NCBI RefSeq assembly: GCF_005938675.2
Contig: NZ_VCCH02000004.1
Location: forward strand, 1-64,000
Source of the DNA: Mycobacterium sp. KBS0706
GTDB taxonomy: Bacteria; Pseudomonadota; Alphaproteobacteria; DSM-16000; Inquilinaceae
DNA length: 64,000 nt
Direction: 5' to 3'
The translations under genes and the position numbers were made by a program. Position 1 is the first letter of the stretch. Every line of letters begins with the position of its first letter. Below, in pieces: positions 22,898-31,430 of this stretch. The notes under the pieces are model-generated. The model was not told the DNA's origin, searched no databases, and was given only the letters and a program-made list of their open reading frames with translations.

Positions 22898-23361
22898 GGC
22901 GCCTGCTCCTCGTCCATCAGGCGGGCCAGGCGGCGGCTCTCCTCCGGCGACAGCGGCGCCACCTCGGCCGGGCGCCGGCGGCGGCGCAGGATCAGAAGGG
23001 CGATGGCGGCGAACAACAGCACCACCGGACCGAACCACAGCGCCAGCGTGCCGGCGCGCAGCGGCGGCCGCAGCAGCACATAGTCGCCGTAGCGGGCGGT
23101 GACGAAGTCCAGCACCTGGGCATTGCTGTCGCCGGCCTTCAGGCGCTCGCGCACGATGGTGCGCAGGTCGCGGGCCAGGTCGGCGTTGGAATCGTCGATC
23201 GACTGGTTCTGGCAGACCAGGCAGCGCAGCTCCTGCCCGAGCTCCCGCGCCCGTGCCTCCAACGCCGGGTCGGCCAGTTGCTCCTGCGGCTCGACCGCGA
23301 AGGCGGGGGCGGCGAGGGTCAGGGCCAGCAGCAGCGCCGCAAAGATGGCAGGTGCCCTCAC
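22894..23361 (-). CDS. ccmH: Cytochrome c maturation protein CcmH
   Basis: 155 residues from GTG 23359-23361, overlapping the ccmG stop by four bases. It has a signal peptide, then the signature [10 protein letters not shown] with redox Cys47 and Cys50. This thioredoxin-like partner reduces or holds the CXXCH of apocytochrome c. One C-terminal membrane helix ([20 protein letters not shown]) is followed by a basic tail. It is a short, single-domain CcmH; the TPR part is supplied by the separate CcmI. Confidence 0.95.
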   Translation of the reverse strand: MRAPAIFAALLLALTLAAPAFAVEPQEQLADPALEARARELGQELRCLVCQNQSIDDSNADLARDLRTIVRERLKAGDSNAQVLDFVTARYGDYVLLRPPLRAGTLALWFGPVVLLFAAIALLILRRRRRPAEVAPLSPEESRRLARLMDEEQAP

Positions 23362-23894
23362 TTCGCCAGCTCCGCCAGCAGCGGCCGGATCTCGCGGTCG
23401 ACGATGTCGGGGGTCAGTGGGCCTGGGTGGCGGTAGCGGATGCGGCCGGCCTTGTCGATGACGAAGGTCTCGGGCACGCCGTAGACGCCGAGGTCGATCG
23501 CGGTGCGGCCCTCGACGTCGGCGCCGATCCGGCGGTACGGGTCGCCGTTGCGCTTCAGCCAGGCCAGCGCGTCCTCCGGCTTGTCCTTGTAGTTGATGGC
23601 CAGGACCGGGATGCCGTCCTCGCGGCCGAGCTTGGTGATCACCGGATGCTCGGCCAGGCAGGGCACGCACCAGCTGGCGAACACGTTCAGCAGCATCGGC
23701 TGGCTGCCGAAATTACCGGTCGAGAGCCCGTCCGACCGGCCCGGCAGCGCCGCCAGGTCGAAGGCCGGCAGCGGCTTGTCGATCAGGGCCGAGGGCAACG
23801 CCTGCGGGTCGCTGCCGGACAGGAGCTTGGTCCCGACCCCGACGGCCAGGGCGGCGAGCAGCAGCAGCGGCAGGAGGAACAGCAGTCGGCGCAT
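23358..23894 (-). CDS. ccmG: Thiol:disulfide interchange protein CcmG/DsbE
   Basis: 178 residues with an N-terminal membrane anchor ([20 protein letters not shown]) and a periplasmic thioredoxin fold. The active site is WCVPC at 75-79 with the family acid/Pro loop [10 protein letters not shown] (about 138-147). It reduces apocytochrome c before haem attachment. It lies 13 bases after ccmF and overlaps ccmH. Confidence 0.95.
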   Translation of the reverse strand: MRRLLFLLPLLLLAALAVGVGTKLLSGSDPQALPSALIDKPLPAFDLAALPGRSDGLSTGNFGSQPMLLNVFASWCVPCLAEHPVITKLGREDGIPVLAINYKDKPEDALAWLKRNGDPYRRIGADVEGRTAIDLGVYGVPETFVIDKAGRIRYRHPGPLTPDIVDREIRPLLAELAK

Positions 23895-23907
23895 GGTTTC
23901 GCGATCC

Positions 23908-25875
23908 TCAGGCCGGCGAACCGACGGCCGGCGCCGCCGCCCGCCGCGGCGCGCCGACGCGCAGCCGGCGGTCGCTCAGCGACAGGGCGCCGCCGAAGGC
24001 CATGACCAGGGCGCCGCCCCAGATCCACGGCACCAGCGGATGGTGGTAGAGCCGCAGGCTCCAGCGCCCATCCGCCTGCTCCTCGCCCAGGGCGACATAG
24101 ACGTCGCCGGCCAGGGTGGTGTGGATCGCCACCTCGCTGGTCGGCATCTGCGCCACCGGGTAGAAGCGCTTCTCGGGCGCGAGGTCGGTGACGACGGCGC
24201 CGTCGTGCAGCAGCGTCATGTCGCCCTCGCGGGTTTCATAGTTCGGCCCCTGCCCCACCCGCACGCCGTCGAACTGGACCGCGTAGCCGGCGGCGAGATC
24301 GATGCGGTCGCCAGGGCCCGCCAGCACCAGCCGCTCGGTCGACCAATAGCTGGTGGCGATCATGCCGAGCAGCGCGATGCCGAGCCCGGCATGGGCGAAG
24401 GCGGTGCCCCAGGCGCTGCGCGGCAGGCCGATGGCGCGGGACAGGCTGTCGCGCAGCGGGATCCGGAACAGCCGCACCCGCTCGGCGATCTCGGTGGCGG
24501 CGCCGAGCACGACCCAGGCGCCGAAGGCGATGCCGAGCAGCGCCAGCACCGGGCCGCCACCCTGCAGCCAAAGCGCGGCAAGGGTGACGATCACGGTGCC
24601 GGCGGCGGCGAATTTCAGCCGGCCGAGCACGCCGGGCAGGTCGCCGCGCTTCCAGGCCATCAGCGGCGCGATCACCATCACCACCACCACCGGCGTCATC
24701 AGCGGCACGAAGGTGAGCTGGTAATAGGGCTTGCCGACCGAGACCGCCTTGTCGAGCAGCGGATAGAGCGTGCCGACGAACACCGTCACCGTGGCGGTGC
24801 AGATCAGGAGGTTGTTCAGCACCAGCGCCCCTTCCCGGCTGATCGGGGCGAAGACGCCGCCCAGCTTCAGCCGCGGCGCGCGGATGGCGTAGAGGGTGAA
24901 GGCGCCGCCGACGGTGATCGCCAGCAGCAGCAGGATGAACACCCCGCGCTCCGGATCGACCGCGAAGGCGTGCACCGAGGTGATGATGCCGGATCGCACC
25001 AGGAAGGTGCCGACCAGGCTGAGGCCGAAGGTGAGGATGGCGAGCAGGATCGTCCAGCTCTTCAGCGCGTCGCGCTTCTCGACCACCAAAGCGGAGTGCA
25101 GGAGCGCGGTGCCGGCCATCCAGGGCATCAGCGAGGCGTTCTCCACCGGGTCCCAGAACCACCAGCCGCCCCAGCCGAGCTCGTAATAGGCCCAGTAGGA
25201 GCCGAGCGCGATGCCGACGGTCAGGAACGACCAGGCGGCCAGGGTCCAGGGCCGCACCCAGCGCGCCCAGGCGGGGTCGACCCGGCCCTCGATCAGCGCC
25301 GCGACGGCGAAGGAGAAGGCCATCGAGAAGCCGACATAGCCGAGATAGAGGAAGGGCGGGTGGAAGGCCAGGCCGGGGTCCTGCAGCAGCGGGTTCATGT
25401 CCCGGCCGTCGAGCGGCGCCGGGTCGAGCCGCAGGAACGGGTTCGAGGTCAGGATGATGAAGGCCAGGAAGCCGACGCCGATCATGCCCTGCACCGCCAG
25501 CACCCGGGCCTTCAGCGTCGCCGGCAGGTTGCCGCCGAACAGCGCCACCGCGGCACCGAACAGCGCCAGGATGAGGACCCAGAGCAGCATCGAGCCCTCA
25601 TGGTTGCCCCAGACGCCGGTGACCTTGTAGAGCATCGGCTTGGTGGAGAGGCTGTTGTTCGCGACCAGCGCCACCGAGAAGTCGGAGACGACATAGGCCC
25701 AGGTCAGCGCCGCGAAGGCGATGCCGATGGCGGCCAGCTGCAGCGTCGCCGCCGGCTCGGCGATCGCCATCAGCCCCGGATGGCGCCGGGCGGCGCCCCA
25801 CAGCGGCAGGGTCGACTGCACCAAGGCGAGGATCAGCGCCAGGACCAGCGCGTAGTGGCCGAGCTCGGGGATCAT
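23908..25875 (-). CDS. ccmF: Haem lyase subunit CcmF
   Basis: 655 residues with many membrane helices. The tryptophan-rich haem-handling motif is GWGGWWFWDPVENASLMPWM (about 230-249), typical of the CcmF/NrfE family. The protein opens with MIPELGHYALVLALILALVQ. It takes haem from holo-CcmE and joins it to apocytochrome c with CcmH/CcmI. The start overlaps the ccmE stop. Confidence 0.96.
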   Translation of the reverse strand: MIPELGHYALVLALILALVQSTLPLWGAARRHPGLMAIAEPAATLQLAAIGIAFAALTWAYVVSDFSVALVANNSLSTKPMLYKVTGVWGNHEGSMLLWVLILALFGAAVALFGGNLPATLKARVLAVQGMIGVGFLAFIILTSNPFLRLDPAPLDGRDMNPLLQDPGLAFHPPFLYLGYVGFSMAFSFAVAALIEGRVDPAWARWVRPWTLAAWSFLTVGIALGSYWAYYELGWGGWWFWDPVENASLMPWMAGTALLHSALVVEKRDALKSWTILLAILTFGLSLVGTFLVRSGIITSVHAFAVDPERGVFILLLLAITVGGAFTLYAIRAPRLKLGGVFAPISREGALVLNNLLICTATVTVFVGTLYPLLDKAVSVGKPYYQLTFVPLMTPVVVVMVIAPLMAWKRGDLPGVLGRLKFAAAGTVIVTLAALWLQGGGPVLALLGIAFGAWVVLGAATEIAERVRLFRIPLRDSLSRAIGLPRSAWGTAFAHAGLGIALLGMIATSYWSTERLVLAGPGDRIDLAAGYAVQFDGVRVGQGPNYETREGDMTLLHDGAVVTDLAPEKRFYPVAQMPTSEVAIHTTLAGDVYVALGEEQADGRWSLRLYHHPLVPWIWGGALVMAFGGALSLSDRRLRVGAPRRAAAPAVGSPA

Positions 25876-26384
25876 TGCGCGGCCACCGTGCCGGTGGCGG
25901 GGGGCGCGGCCACCGTGCCGGTCGGGAGGGCGGGCTTGCCAGCGCCGCCGGGCGCGCCCGGATGGCCGGCATCCTGCAGGGCCTTGGCGACTTCGGGCGG
26001 CATGTATTTCTCGTCGTGCTTGGCCAGGAGCTCGTCGGCGACGAAGGTGCCGTCGGCCCCGACCCGGCCATGCGCCACCACCCCCTGGCCCTCGCGGAAC
26101 AGGTCGGGAACGATACCGGCATAACGCACCGGCACGTCATAGGCGGTGTCGGTCACGGTGAAGGTGATGGTCTGCCCGTCGGGCAGGCGCTGCAGCGAGC
26201 CGTCGACCACCAGGCCGCCGAGGCGGAAGCGCTGCCCTTCCGCCACCTTGCCGTCATGCAGCTCGGTCGGGCTGTAGAAGAACAGCAGGTTGTCCTGGAA
26301 GGCGGTCAGGGCCAGGGCCGAGGCGGTGCCGAGACCGAGGGCGGCGAGGCCGAGCAGCATCAGGCGGCGGCGCTTGCGGGTCAT
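25872..26384 (-). CDS. ccmE: Haem chaperone CcmE
   Basis: 170 residues: an N-terminal membrane anchor (LMLLGLAALGLGTASALALT) and a periplasmic OB-fold. His123 in AKHDEKYMPPE is the residue that binds haem covalently, with Tyr127 as likely iron ligand. The C-terminal tail carries a nearly exact repeated Thr/Val/Ala/Pro stretch (PTGTVAAPPATGTVAAQ). It overlaps ccmD and ccmF by four bases each. Confidence 0.96.
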   Translation of the reverse strand: MTRKRRRLMLLGLAALGLGTASALALTAFQDNLLFFYSPTELHDGKVAEGQRFRLGGLVVDGSLQRLPDGQTITFTVTDTAYDVPVRYAGIVPDLFREGQGVVAHGRVGADGTFVADELLAKHDEKYMPPEVAKALQDAGHPGAPGGAGKPALPTGTVAAPPATGTVAAQ

Positions 26385-26551
26385 GCGCGCCGTCTCCGCC
26401 CGTTCAACTGTTCCAGCGCCTCGAGGCTGCGCCGGCTGCTGCGCCGCCGCGCCAAGGTGGCGACGGTCAGCCCGACCAGCACCACCAGGGCCGCGCCATA
26501 GGCGGTCCAGACATAGGCGGCGTATCCGCCCATCGCGAAGAACTCGGTCAT
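26381..26551 (-). CDS. ccmD: Haem exporter protein CcmD
   Basis: 56 residues: MTEFFAMGGYAAYVWTAYGA, one membrane helix (AALVVLVGLTVATLA) and a basic C-terminal tail (RRRSSRRS). This size and pattern, between ccmC and ccmE with ATGA overlaps on both sides, identify CcmD, needed to release holo-CcmE from the CcmABCD complex. Confidence 0.93.
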   Translation of the reverse strand: MTEFFAMGGYAAYVWTAYGAALVVLVGLTVATLARRRSSRRSLEALEQLNGRRRRA

Positions 26552-27309
26552 CCGATCGGCTGCTCCAGCCCGGGCGCTTCGCCTCGCCGCGCGGCCATGG
26601 CGGTGGCCAGGCGCAGGGCGCGGATGCGGCGCTCGGCGATCTCGGTCTCGGTGCGCAGCAGCACCAGCCAGGCGAACAGCGCGGTGAAGGCGACGGCCAT
26701 CAGCAGCAGCGGGTAGAGCATCGAGGAGTCGAGGGTCGAGCCGCCGAGCTTCATCACCGAGGCCGGCTGGTGCAGCGTGTTCCACCAGTCGACCGAGAAC
26801 TTGATGATCGGCAGGTTGACGGCGCCGACCAGGGTCAGCACCGCGCCGGCCTTGAGGCCGCGCTGCGGGTCGTCGAAGGCCGAGACCAGCACGATGTAGC
26901 CGAGATAGATGAAGAACAGGATCAGCACGCTGGTCAGCCGCGCATCCCACACCCACCAGGTGCCCCACATCGGCTGGCCCCAGAGCGAGCCGGTGAGCAG
27001 GCACAGCGCGGTGAAGCCGGCGCCCAGCGGCGCCGCGGCCTTGGTGTAGAGCTCGGCCACCGGATGCTTCCACACCAGGCCGACCGCCGAGGCGACGGCC
27101 ATGGTGGTGTAGACCATCATCGCCATCCAGGCCGAGGGCACGTGGATGTACATGATCCGCACCGTCTCGCCCTGCTGGTAGTCCGGCGGCGAATCGAACA
27201 GCGCCAGCCACAGCCCGGCGACCAGCGTCAGCAGGGCGACGCCGAGGGCCCAGGGCCGCAGGGCGGCGCTCAGGCGCAGGAAGCGGGCCGGGTTGGCGAA
27301 GCGGTGCAT
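26548..27309 (-). CDS. ccmC: Haem exporter protein CcmC
   Basis: 253 residues with six membrane helices. The WWD motif WGQPMWGTWWVWD is at 110-122, flanked by the conserved haem-ligand histidines in VRIMYIHVPSAWM (His56) and the next periplasmic loop. CcmC loads haem onto CcmE. It is the first gene of the second ccm block; the SET gene ends 60 bases upstream. Confidence 0.96.
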   Translation of the reverse strand: MHRFANPARFLRLSAALRPWALGVALLTLVAGLWLALFDSPPDYQQGETVRIMYIHVPSAWMAMMVYTTMAVASAVGLVWKHPVAELYTKAAAPLGAGFTALCLLTGSLWGQPMWGTWWVWDARLTSVLILFFIYLGYIVLVSAFDDPQRGLKAGAVLTLVGAVNLPIIKFSVDWWNTLHQPASVMKLGGSTLDSSMLYPLLLMAVAFTALFAWLVLLRTETEIAERRIRALRLATAMAARRGEAPGLEQPIG

Positions 27310-27369
27310 GAGCGTGGCGTGGCGGTCGTTGATCCCAGGATAGACAAAGCTACGTCGCGTGTCGGCGGT

Positions 27370-27786
27370 TCAATTGCCGCGCCCCGCGGGGCCGCCGGCC
27401 GCTCCACCCGACGCGTGGATGGCGTCGCGCAGCTCCGGATGGAAGGCGCCGTAGTCGCAGGTCAGCTCCTCCCCCGCCGCGATGTCGCGCCGGGCGACGC
27501 AGACCTCGCCCACCGTCTCCAGCGTCGGGTCGTCGCTGTGGTTCATGAAGCGGGCGTCGTCGAGGTTCAGCGACAGGCCGCCAGGCAGCTCCGGCGCCGG
27601 ATAGGCATAGCGCTCGAGGAAGCCGCGTGCGGTCTCCGGCAAGGCGGCGACCTGGGCGTCCGGAACGAAGACGTCGAACACCGGATGCCAACGCCACACC
27701 TCGGTGCCGGCGGCGATCGGTTCGGCGGCAAGCAGGCCCAGCCCTTGGATCCGGCTGGGACCGACGGTGGTGGGGACGAGAAGCAT
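27370..27786 (-). CDS. SET-domain protein (putative lysine methyltransferase)
   Basis: 138 residues from ATG 27784-27786 (MLLVPTTVGPSRIQGLGLLA). SET hallmarks are visible in order: GLGLLAAEPIAAGTEVW (SET-I start), RFMNHSDDPT (the NHS motif that binds SAM, about 84-93) and IAAGEELTCDYGAF with the catalytic Tyr (about 107-120). It is a minimal SET fold with no pre- or post-SET cysteines. It would methylate a lysine of an unknown protein. Its place inside the ccm cluster is odd, and no functional link is evident. Confidence 0.85.
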   Translation of the reverse strand: MLLVPTTVGPSRIQGLGLLAAEPIAAGTEVWRWHPVFDVFVPDAQVAALPETARGFLERYAYPAPELPGGLSLNLDDARFMNHSDDPTLETVGEVCVARRDIAAGEELTCDYGAFHPELRDAIHASGGAAGGPAGRGN

Positions 27787-27880
27787 CGGCCGGGTTCCTT
27801 TTCCCACAGCATTACGCGAGCCCGGCCCCCGCGTCACCCCGGACGAAGGGCCGAGAGGCGATCCAGGTGCTTCAAACCGC

Positions 27881-28177
27881 TCAACAGCTGCTTTCGTCCA
27901 GCGGCGGCCACTGCTGGGCCGCGTGCAACACCCGAAGGACCGCAACCGTCCGGGCATCTTCGCTGTAGATCACCACATAGTTACGCCGCACGACCATCTC
28001 CCTGGTTCCGGCGACGCGACCATGGCGATAGAGCTTCGGGTGCGTCGGTAGGTCGGCCACCTTGGCTTCGATCTCGTCCTTCAACCGCTGAGCGGCATCC
28101 GGGTTGTCGTCGGAAATGTAGTCGACGATCGCCAGCAGATCGGCGCGAGCGATCTGCCGCCATTCAAGAGCGGGCAC
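27881..28177 (-). CDS. ParE-family toxin
   Basis: 98 residues. The opening LEWRQIARADLLAIVDYISD and the core LPTHPKLYRHGRVAGTREMV, VRRNYVVIYS and VLRVLHAAQQWP are typical of RelE/ParE-superfamily toxins. ParE members poison gyrase, RelE members cut mRNA; sequence favours the ParE side. The start lies inside the antitoxin gene (14-base overlap), so the two are translated together. It appears intact. Confidence 0.9.
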   Translation of the reverse strand: MPALEWRQIARADLLAIVDYISDDNPDAAQRLKDEIEAKVADLPTHPKLYRHGRVAGTREMVVRRNYVVIYSEDARTVAVLRVLHAAQQWPPLDESSC

Positions 28178-28463
28178 GGCGCTTCCGGTCGATCAGCGCC
28201 TGGGCTTCATCCATGACCTGCTGGTGCGGCACGGCCGGGCGCGTGTCCACCAGCGCCTCCTGCACCTTTGCGCGGAACCAGGCGTCATAGGCTTCGGGAT
28301 CGGCGGTCAGGCCGGCGGGCAGCGCTCCCTCCCTGACCACGCGGGTGAGGAGGATCCGCACGGCGTCCGAGACTGTCAGCCCGAAGCCGGCGAGCGTCTC
28401 TGCGGCGGCAGCCTTGAGGTCATCGTCCACGCGGACGTGCAGCATCGAGGTGTGAGTGGCCAT
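28164..28463 (-). CDS. RelB/DinJ-type antitoxin
   Basis: 99 residues from ATG 28461-28463 (MATHTSMLHVRVDDDLKAAA); this start has GGAGG six bases upstream, while the ATG two codons earlier abuts that site. The ribbon-helix-helix region is MLHVRVDDDLKAAAAETLAG plus LTVSDAVRILLTRVVREG (about 7-48). The C-terminus should wrap the toxin. A perfect inverted repeat just upstream is the expected operator. Confidence 0.9.
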   Translation of the reverse strand: MATHTSMLHVRVDDDLKAAAAETLAGFGLTVSDAVRILLTRVVREGALPAGLTADPEAYDAWFRAKVQEALVDTRPAVPHQQVMDEAQALIDRKRRARS

Positions 28464-28483
28464 CGGCATCCTCCATGTCGAGG

Positions 28484-28513
28484 CCAATTGTATCTCGATT
28501 GAGATACAATTGG
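28484..28513 (-). promoter_or_regulatory. Toxin-antitoxin operator (13-base perfect inverted repeat)
   Basis: ccaattgtatctc at 28484-28496 and gagatacaattgg at 28501-28513 are exact reverse complements with a 4-base centre (gatt). The site lies 21 bases upstream of the antitoxin ATG and just past the ccmB stop at 28531. It is an AT-rich patch, so it probably overlaps the promoter and is bound by the antitoxin and complex for autoregulation. Confidence 0.75.
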
Positions 28514-28530
28514 AAGTAATCTCAGACTGC

Positions 28531-29196
28531 CTAAGACTGCGCCTGGCGCAGCGCCGCCGCGGCGGCGATCGGGGCCAGGGGCAGGGCGGCGGCGAGGCAG
28601 CCGCCGAGCAGCAGCAGGTGCGGCCGGGCCGTGAGGCCGGTGGCCACCGCCTCCACCGCCGCGGCGCCGAAGATCAGCACCGGAACAAAGAGCGGCAGGA
28701 TCAGCAGCGCCAGCAGGGCCCCGCCGCGCCGGGCGCCGAGGGTGAGGGCCGAGCCGACCGCGCCGATCAGGCTGAGGCAGGGCGTGCCCAAGAGCAGGGA
28801 CAGCGCCAGCACCGGCCAAGCCGATGCCTGCAGCCCCAGCATCGCCGCCATCAGCGGCGACAGCAGGATCAGCGGCAGGCCGGTCAGCAGCCAATGGGCC
28901 AGCGCCTTGGCCAGCACCGCGGCCTCCAGCGGCAGCGGCGACAGCATCAGGAGGTCGAGCGACCCGTCCTCATAGTCCTGGGCGAACAGGCGGTCGAGCG
29001 CCAGCAGCGTCGCCAGCAGGGCCGCGACCCAGACGACGCCGGCGGCGATCCGGCCGAGCAACGCCAGCTCCGGCCCCACGCCGAGCGGGAACAGCACCAC
29101 GGTGATGACGAAGAAGGCCAGCACCGCGGCGACGTCGCCGCCCGAGCGCAGGGCCAGGCGCAGGTCGCGCGACAGCAAAGCGAGGAAGGCACTCAC
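28531..29196 (-). CDS. ccmB: Haem exporter protein CcmB
   Basis: 221 residues from GTG 29194-29196, overlapping the ccmA stop. It has six membrane helices. Family features are the cytoplasmic N-terminal FLALLSRDLRLALRSGGDVA, the segment LFAQDYEDGSLDLLMLSPLP (about 73-92), and the C-terminal LLLGGCLAAALPLAPIAAAA. It pairs with CcmA as the ABC part of the CcmABCD complex that frees haem-loaded CcmE. Confidence 0.95.
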   Translation of the reverse strand: MSAFLALLSRDLRLALRSGGDVAAVLAFFVITVVLFPLGVGPELALLGRIAAGVVWVAALLATLLALDRLFAQDYEDGSLDLLMLSPLPLEAAVLAKALAHWLLTGLPLILLSPLMAAMLGLQASAWPVLALSLLLGTPCLSLIGAVGSALTLGARRGGALLALLILPLFVPVLIFGAAAVEAVATGLTARPHLLLLGGCLAAALPLAPIAAAAALRQAQS

Positions 29197-29843
29197 AGCG
29201 GCAGTTCCTCCGCCGCGTAATCCTGCAGCGCCAGGAAGCGGGCGCCGTCGAGCGCCAGCGGCACATGCGTCGCCAGCATCACCAGCCCGCCCGCGGCGCG
29301 GTGCCGGGCGATGCGCCCCTCCAGCCGCGCCACCGAGGCGGTGTCGAGGCCGAGGGTCGGCTCGTCCAGCAGCCACAGGGCGGCATGGCCGAGCTCGAGC
29401 CGCGCCAGGGCCAGGCGGCGGCGCTGGCCGGCGGACAGGTAGCGGCAAGGCAGATCGTCCAGCCCTTCGAGCCCGACTGCGGCGATCGCGGCACCGACGG
29501 TCCCCTCCCCCGCCGCGGTGCCGGACAGGGCGGCCCAGATTCGCAGCGCCTCCCGCACGGTCAGCGCCGGCTTCACCGCGTCCTGGTGGCCGAGATAGGC
29601 GATCGAGCCGGCGGCGCCGGTCCAGTTCAGCGTGCCGGCGAAGGCCGGCACCAGCCCGGCGACCAGGCGCAGCAGGCTGGACTTGCCGCTGCCGTTCGGC
29701 CCGGTCAGCACCAGCGCCTCGCCCGGGTCGAGCCGGAAGGACAGCCCGGCGAAGACCAGCCGCCCGCCGCGCAGGCAGGCCAAGTCCGTCCCCACCAGGC
29801 CGTCGGCGGTCAGACTCGGCTCAGGCTGGGGCGCGGCGATCAT
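29193..29843 (-). CDS. ccmA: Haem exporter ATP-binding protein CcmA
   Basis: 216 residues from ATG 29841-29843 (MIAAPQPEPSL). Walker A GPNGSGKS is at 48-55, signature YLSAGQRRRLALARL, and Walker B ALWLLDEPTLGLD. It is shorter than importer ATPases, as expected for CcmA. It is the first ccm gene; the promoter must lie in the 110 bases before the PI-PLC terminator. Confidence 0.95.
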   Translation of the reverse strand: MIAAPQPEPSLTADGLVGTDLACLRGGRLVFAGLSFRLDPGEALVLTGPNGSGKSSLLRLVAGLVPAFAGTLNWTGAAGSIAYLGHQDAVKPALTVREALRIWAALSGTAAGEGTVGAAIAAVGLEGLDDLPCRYLSAGQRRRLALARLELGHAALWLLDEPTLGLDTASVARLEGRIARHRAAGGLVMLATHVPLALDGARFLALQDYAAEELPL

Positions 29844-29879
29844 CCCCCGCCAATAGCAGCCCCATGCCCCCAAACGGAA

Positions 29880-29907
29880 GGGGCAGGACCGCGGACGGCC
29901 CTGCCCC
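29880..29907 (-). terminator. Probable terminator of the PI-PLC gene
   Basis: ggggcagg at 29880-29887 pairs with cctgcccc at 29900-29907 across a 12-base loop. On the minus strand this hairpin follows the phospholipase stop and is trailed by a short pyrimidine run (CTTCCGTTT). Moderate support; it would separate that gene from ccmA. Confidence 0.5.
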
Positions 29908-29954
29908 CTTGTGCCGCGCCGCCCCCCGGCGGCACGGCATCCCCCCGCGGCGGA

Positions 29955-31340
29955 TCAGTAATGCGGGTTGTTGGCGTTCGAATTGCCGATGATGTCGAAG
30001 CGCTGGCTGGCGCCGCCGGTGCAGTTGCGGATCTGCAGCCGGGTGCCGTTGGTGTTGTCGACCACGTCGGCGCAGCGGCCGTTCATGCCGATCAGGCGAC
30101 CGTCGGACTGCAGCTGCCATTTCTCGCTGGAGCCGCCGTCGCAATCCCAGATGTGCAGCTTGTCGCCGTTGTTGCCGTTGCCGCCGTCGATGTCGAAGCA
30201 GTATTCGGCGTTGCCGACCGCGCGCAGCTGGGTCTCGTCGCTGGTGATCCACTGCTGCGGCACGCCGCTGGTGCAGGGGCGCTGGTTGAGGTCCGAGCCG
30301 TTGGCGTAGAGGCCGCTCTGGATCTCGACGCAATAGCCGCTGGAAGCGCTGCGCAGGTTGAAGCCGGTCGGGACCGAGCGTCGGATTCCGTTCAGCGGCA
30401 GCTTGCCGGAGAAGGTGTCGAGGCTCTCGCGGCTGATCATCGAGGCGCCCCAGCCGACCGCCAGATACATCTGCTGGAAGGCGTCGAACTGGTTCTCGCT
30501 GCTGGACCAGAGATTGACGATCTGGCCGTTCTGCTGGGCGGTCAGCGTGTCCTTGTACCAGTACTGCACCGCCTCGTGGTTGCCGCAGACCACCCATTTG
30601 TTGGTGTTGGCGTCGTCGAAATCGTTGGCGTTGCCGCTCCAATAGAAGTCGTTCGGCTCATGCGCCTCGGGGCAGACGAAGATCTGCGCCGCGCTGCCGA
30701 ACTGGTTCACATACTCTTCCTGGGTGTCGTTCTTGTCGCCGATCGGCCCACCCATCATCAGCACCAGGATCTTGCCGCGCAGCGAGTCCACGGTCGGCCA
30801 GCCGGCGCGGTAGACGCCCTCGCGCAGCGAGGCATAGCCGGTGAAGGCCCGCAGCGTCTCCGGCTTGTAGACCTTGGCCCCGAACTCGTTCGCGACCAGC
30901 GTGTTCAGCGCCGACATGTAGGAGGCGTCCCAGCCCCACAGGCCCAGGCTGGGCTTGAGGTCGAACTGCACCGTGATCGGCAGGTGGCCGGGATGGGCGT
31001 CGCTCCACGCCTTGATGTCGCGCAGGCAATCCTGCAGCAGGCCGCCGGCGCCGGCCTTGCAGTTGTTGGCGGTCGCCGCCTCGCCCAGCTCATGCTTCAC
31101 CGGGAAGCCGCTTTCGTCATAGACGTCGATCTCGACCACCTGGTTGCCGCGGTCCAGCACGTCAGTCAGCTTGGCGAAATGCGCCTTCTCATAGGCGTTG
31201 TGCGGCCGCGACCAATACGCGGCGTTGTAGGTGGTGGTCCCGGCCAGCGGCTGACCCGCCGGCACCTCGGCCGACACGCCAGCCGACAGCAGCAGGACGG
31301 CCGCGACGGCCATCCCGGACAATGCATTCCACTCCATCAT
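29955..31340 (-). CDS. Secreted Ca2+-dependent PI-PLC-like phosphodiesterase with ricin-type lectin domain
   Basis: 461 residues beginning MMEWNALSGMAVAAVLLLSA, with a signal peptide cleaved near VSA-EVP. The first 300 residues fit the Ca2+-dependent phosphoinositide phospholipase C family (PF16670-like): His47 in SRPHNAY, Glu70 and Asp72 in VEIDVYDESG (metal), and His83 in VKHELGE. The C-terminal part (about 325-455) is a ricin-B beta-trefoil with repeated QxW-like units (PQQWITSDETQ, SEKWQLQSDGR, SQRFDIIG) and paired cysteines. It would cleave inositol lipids or related headgroups at a glycan-coated surface. Host interaction is inferred. The frame extends upstream only as shadow. Confidence 0.85.
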   Translation of the reverse strand: MMEWNALSGMAVAAVLLLSAGVSAEVPAGQPLAGTTTYNAAYWSRPHNAYEKAHFAKLTDVLDRGNQVVEIDVYDESGFPVKHELGEAATANNCKAGAGGLLQDCLRDIKAWSDAHPGHLPITVQFDLKPSLGLWGWDASYMSALNTLVANEFGAKVYKPETLRAFTGYASLREGVYRAGWPTVDSLRGKILVLMMGGPIGDKNDTQEEYVNQFGSAAQIFVCPEAHEPNDFYWSGNANDFDDANTNKWVVCGNHEAVQYWYKDTLTAQQNGQIVNLWSSSENQFDAFQQMYLAVGWGASMISRESLDTFSGKLPLNGIRRSVPTGFNLRSASSGYCVEIQSGLYANGSDLNQRPCTSGVPQQWITSDETQLRAVGNAEYCFDIDGGNGNNGDKLHIWDCDGGSSEKWQLQSDGRLIGMNGRCADVVDNTNGTRLQIRNCTGGASQRFDIIGNSNANNPHY

Positions 31341-31430
31341 TTCCCCCCTTCGTCGGATGCCGAGGTCCGGCCGATCCGGCCGGCGCGACGGCGATGCTAA
31401 GCGGCTTCGAAGACGGCCGCGTGACGATTT

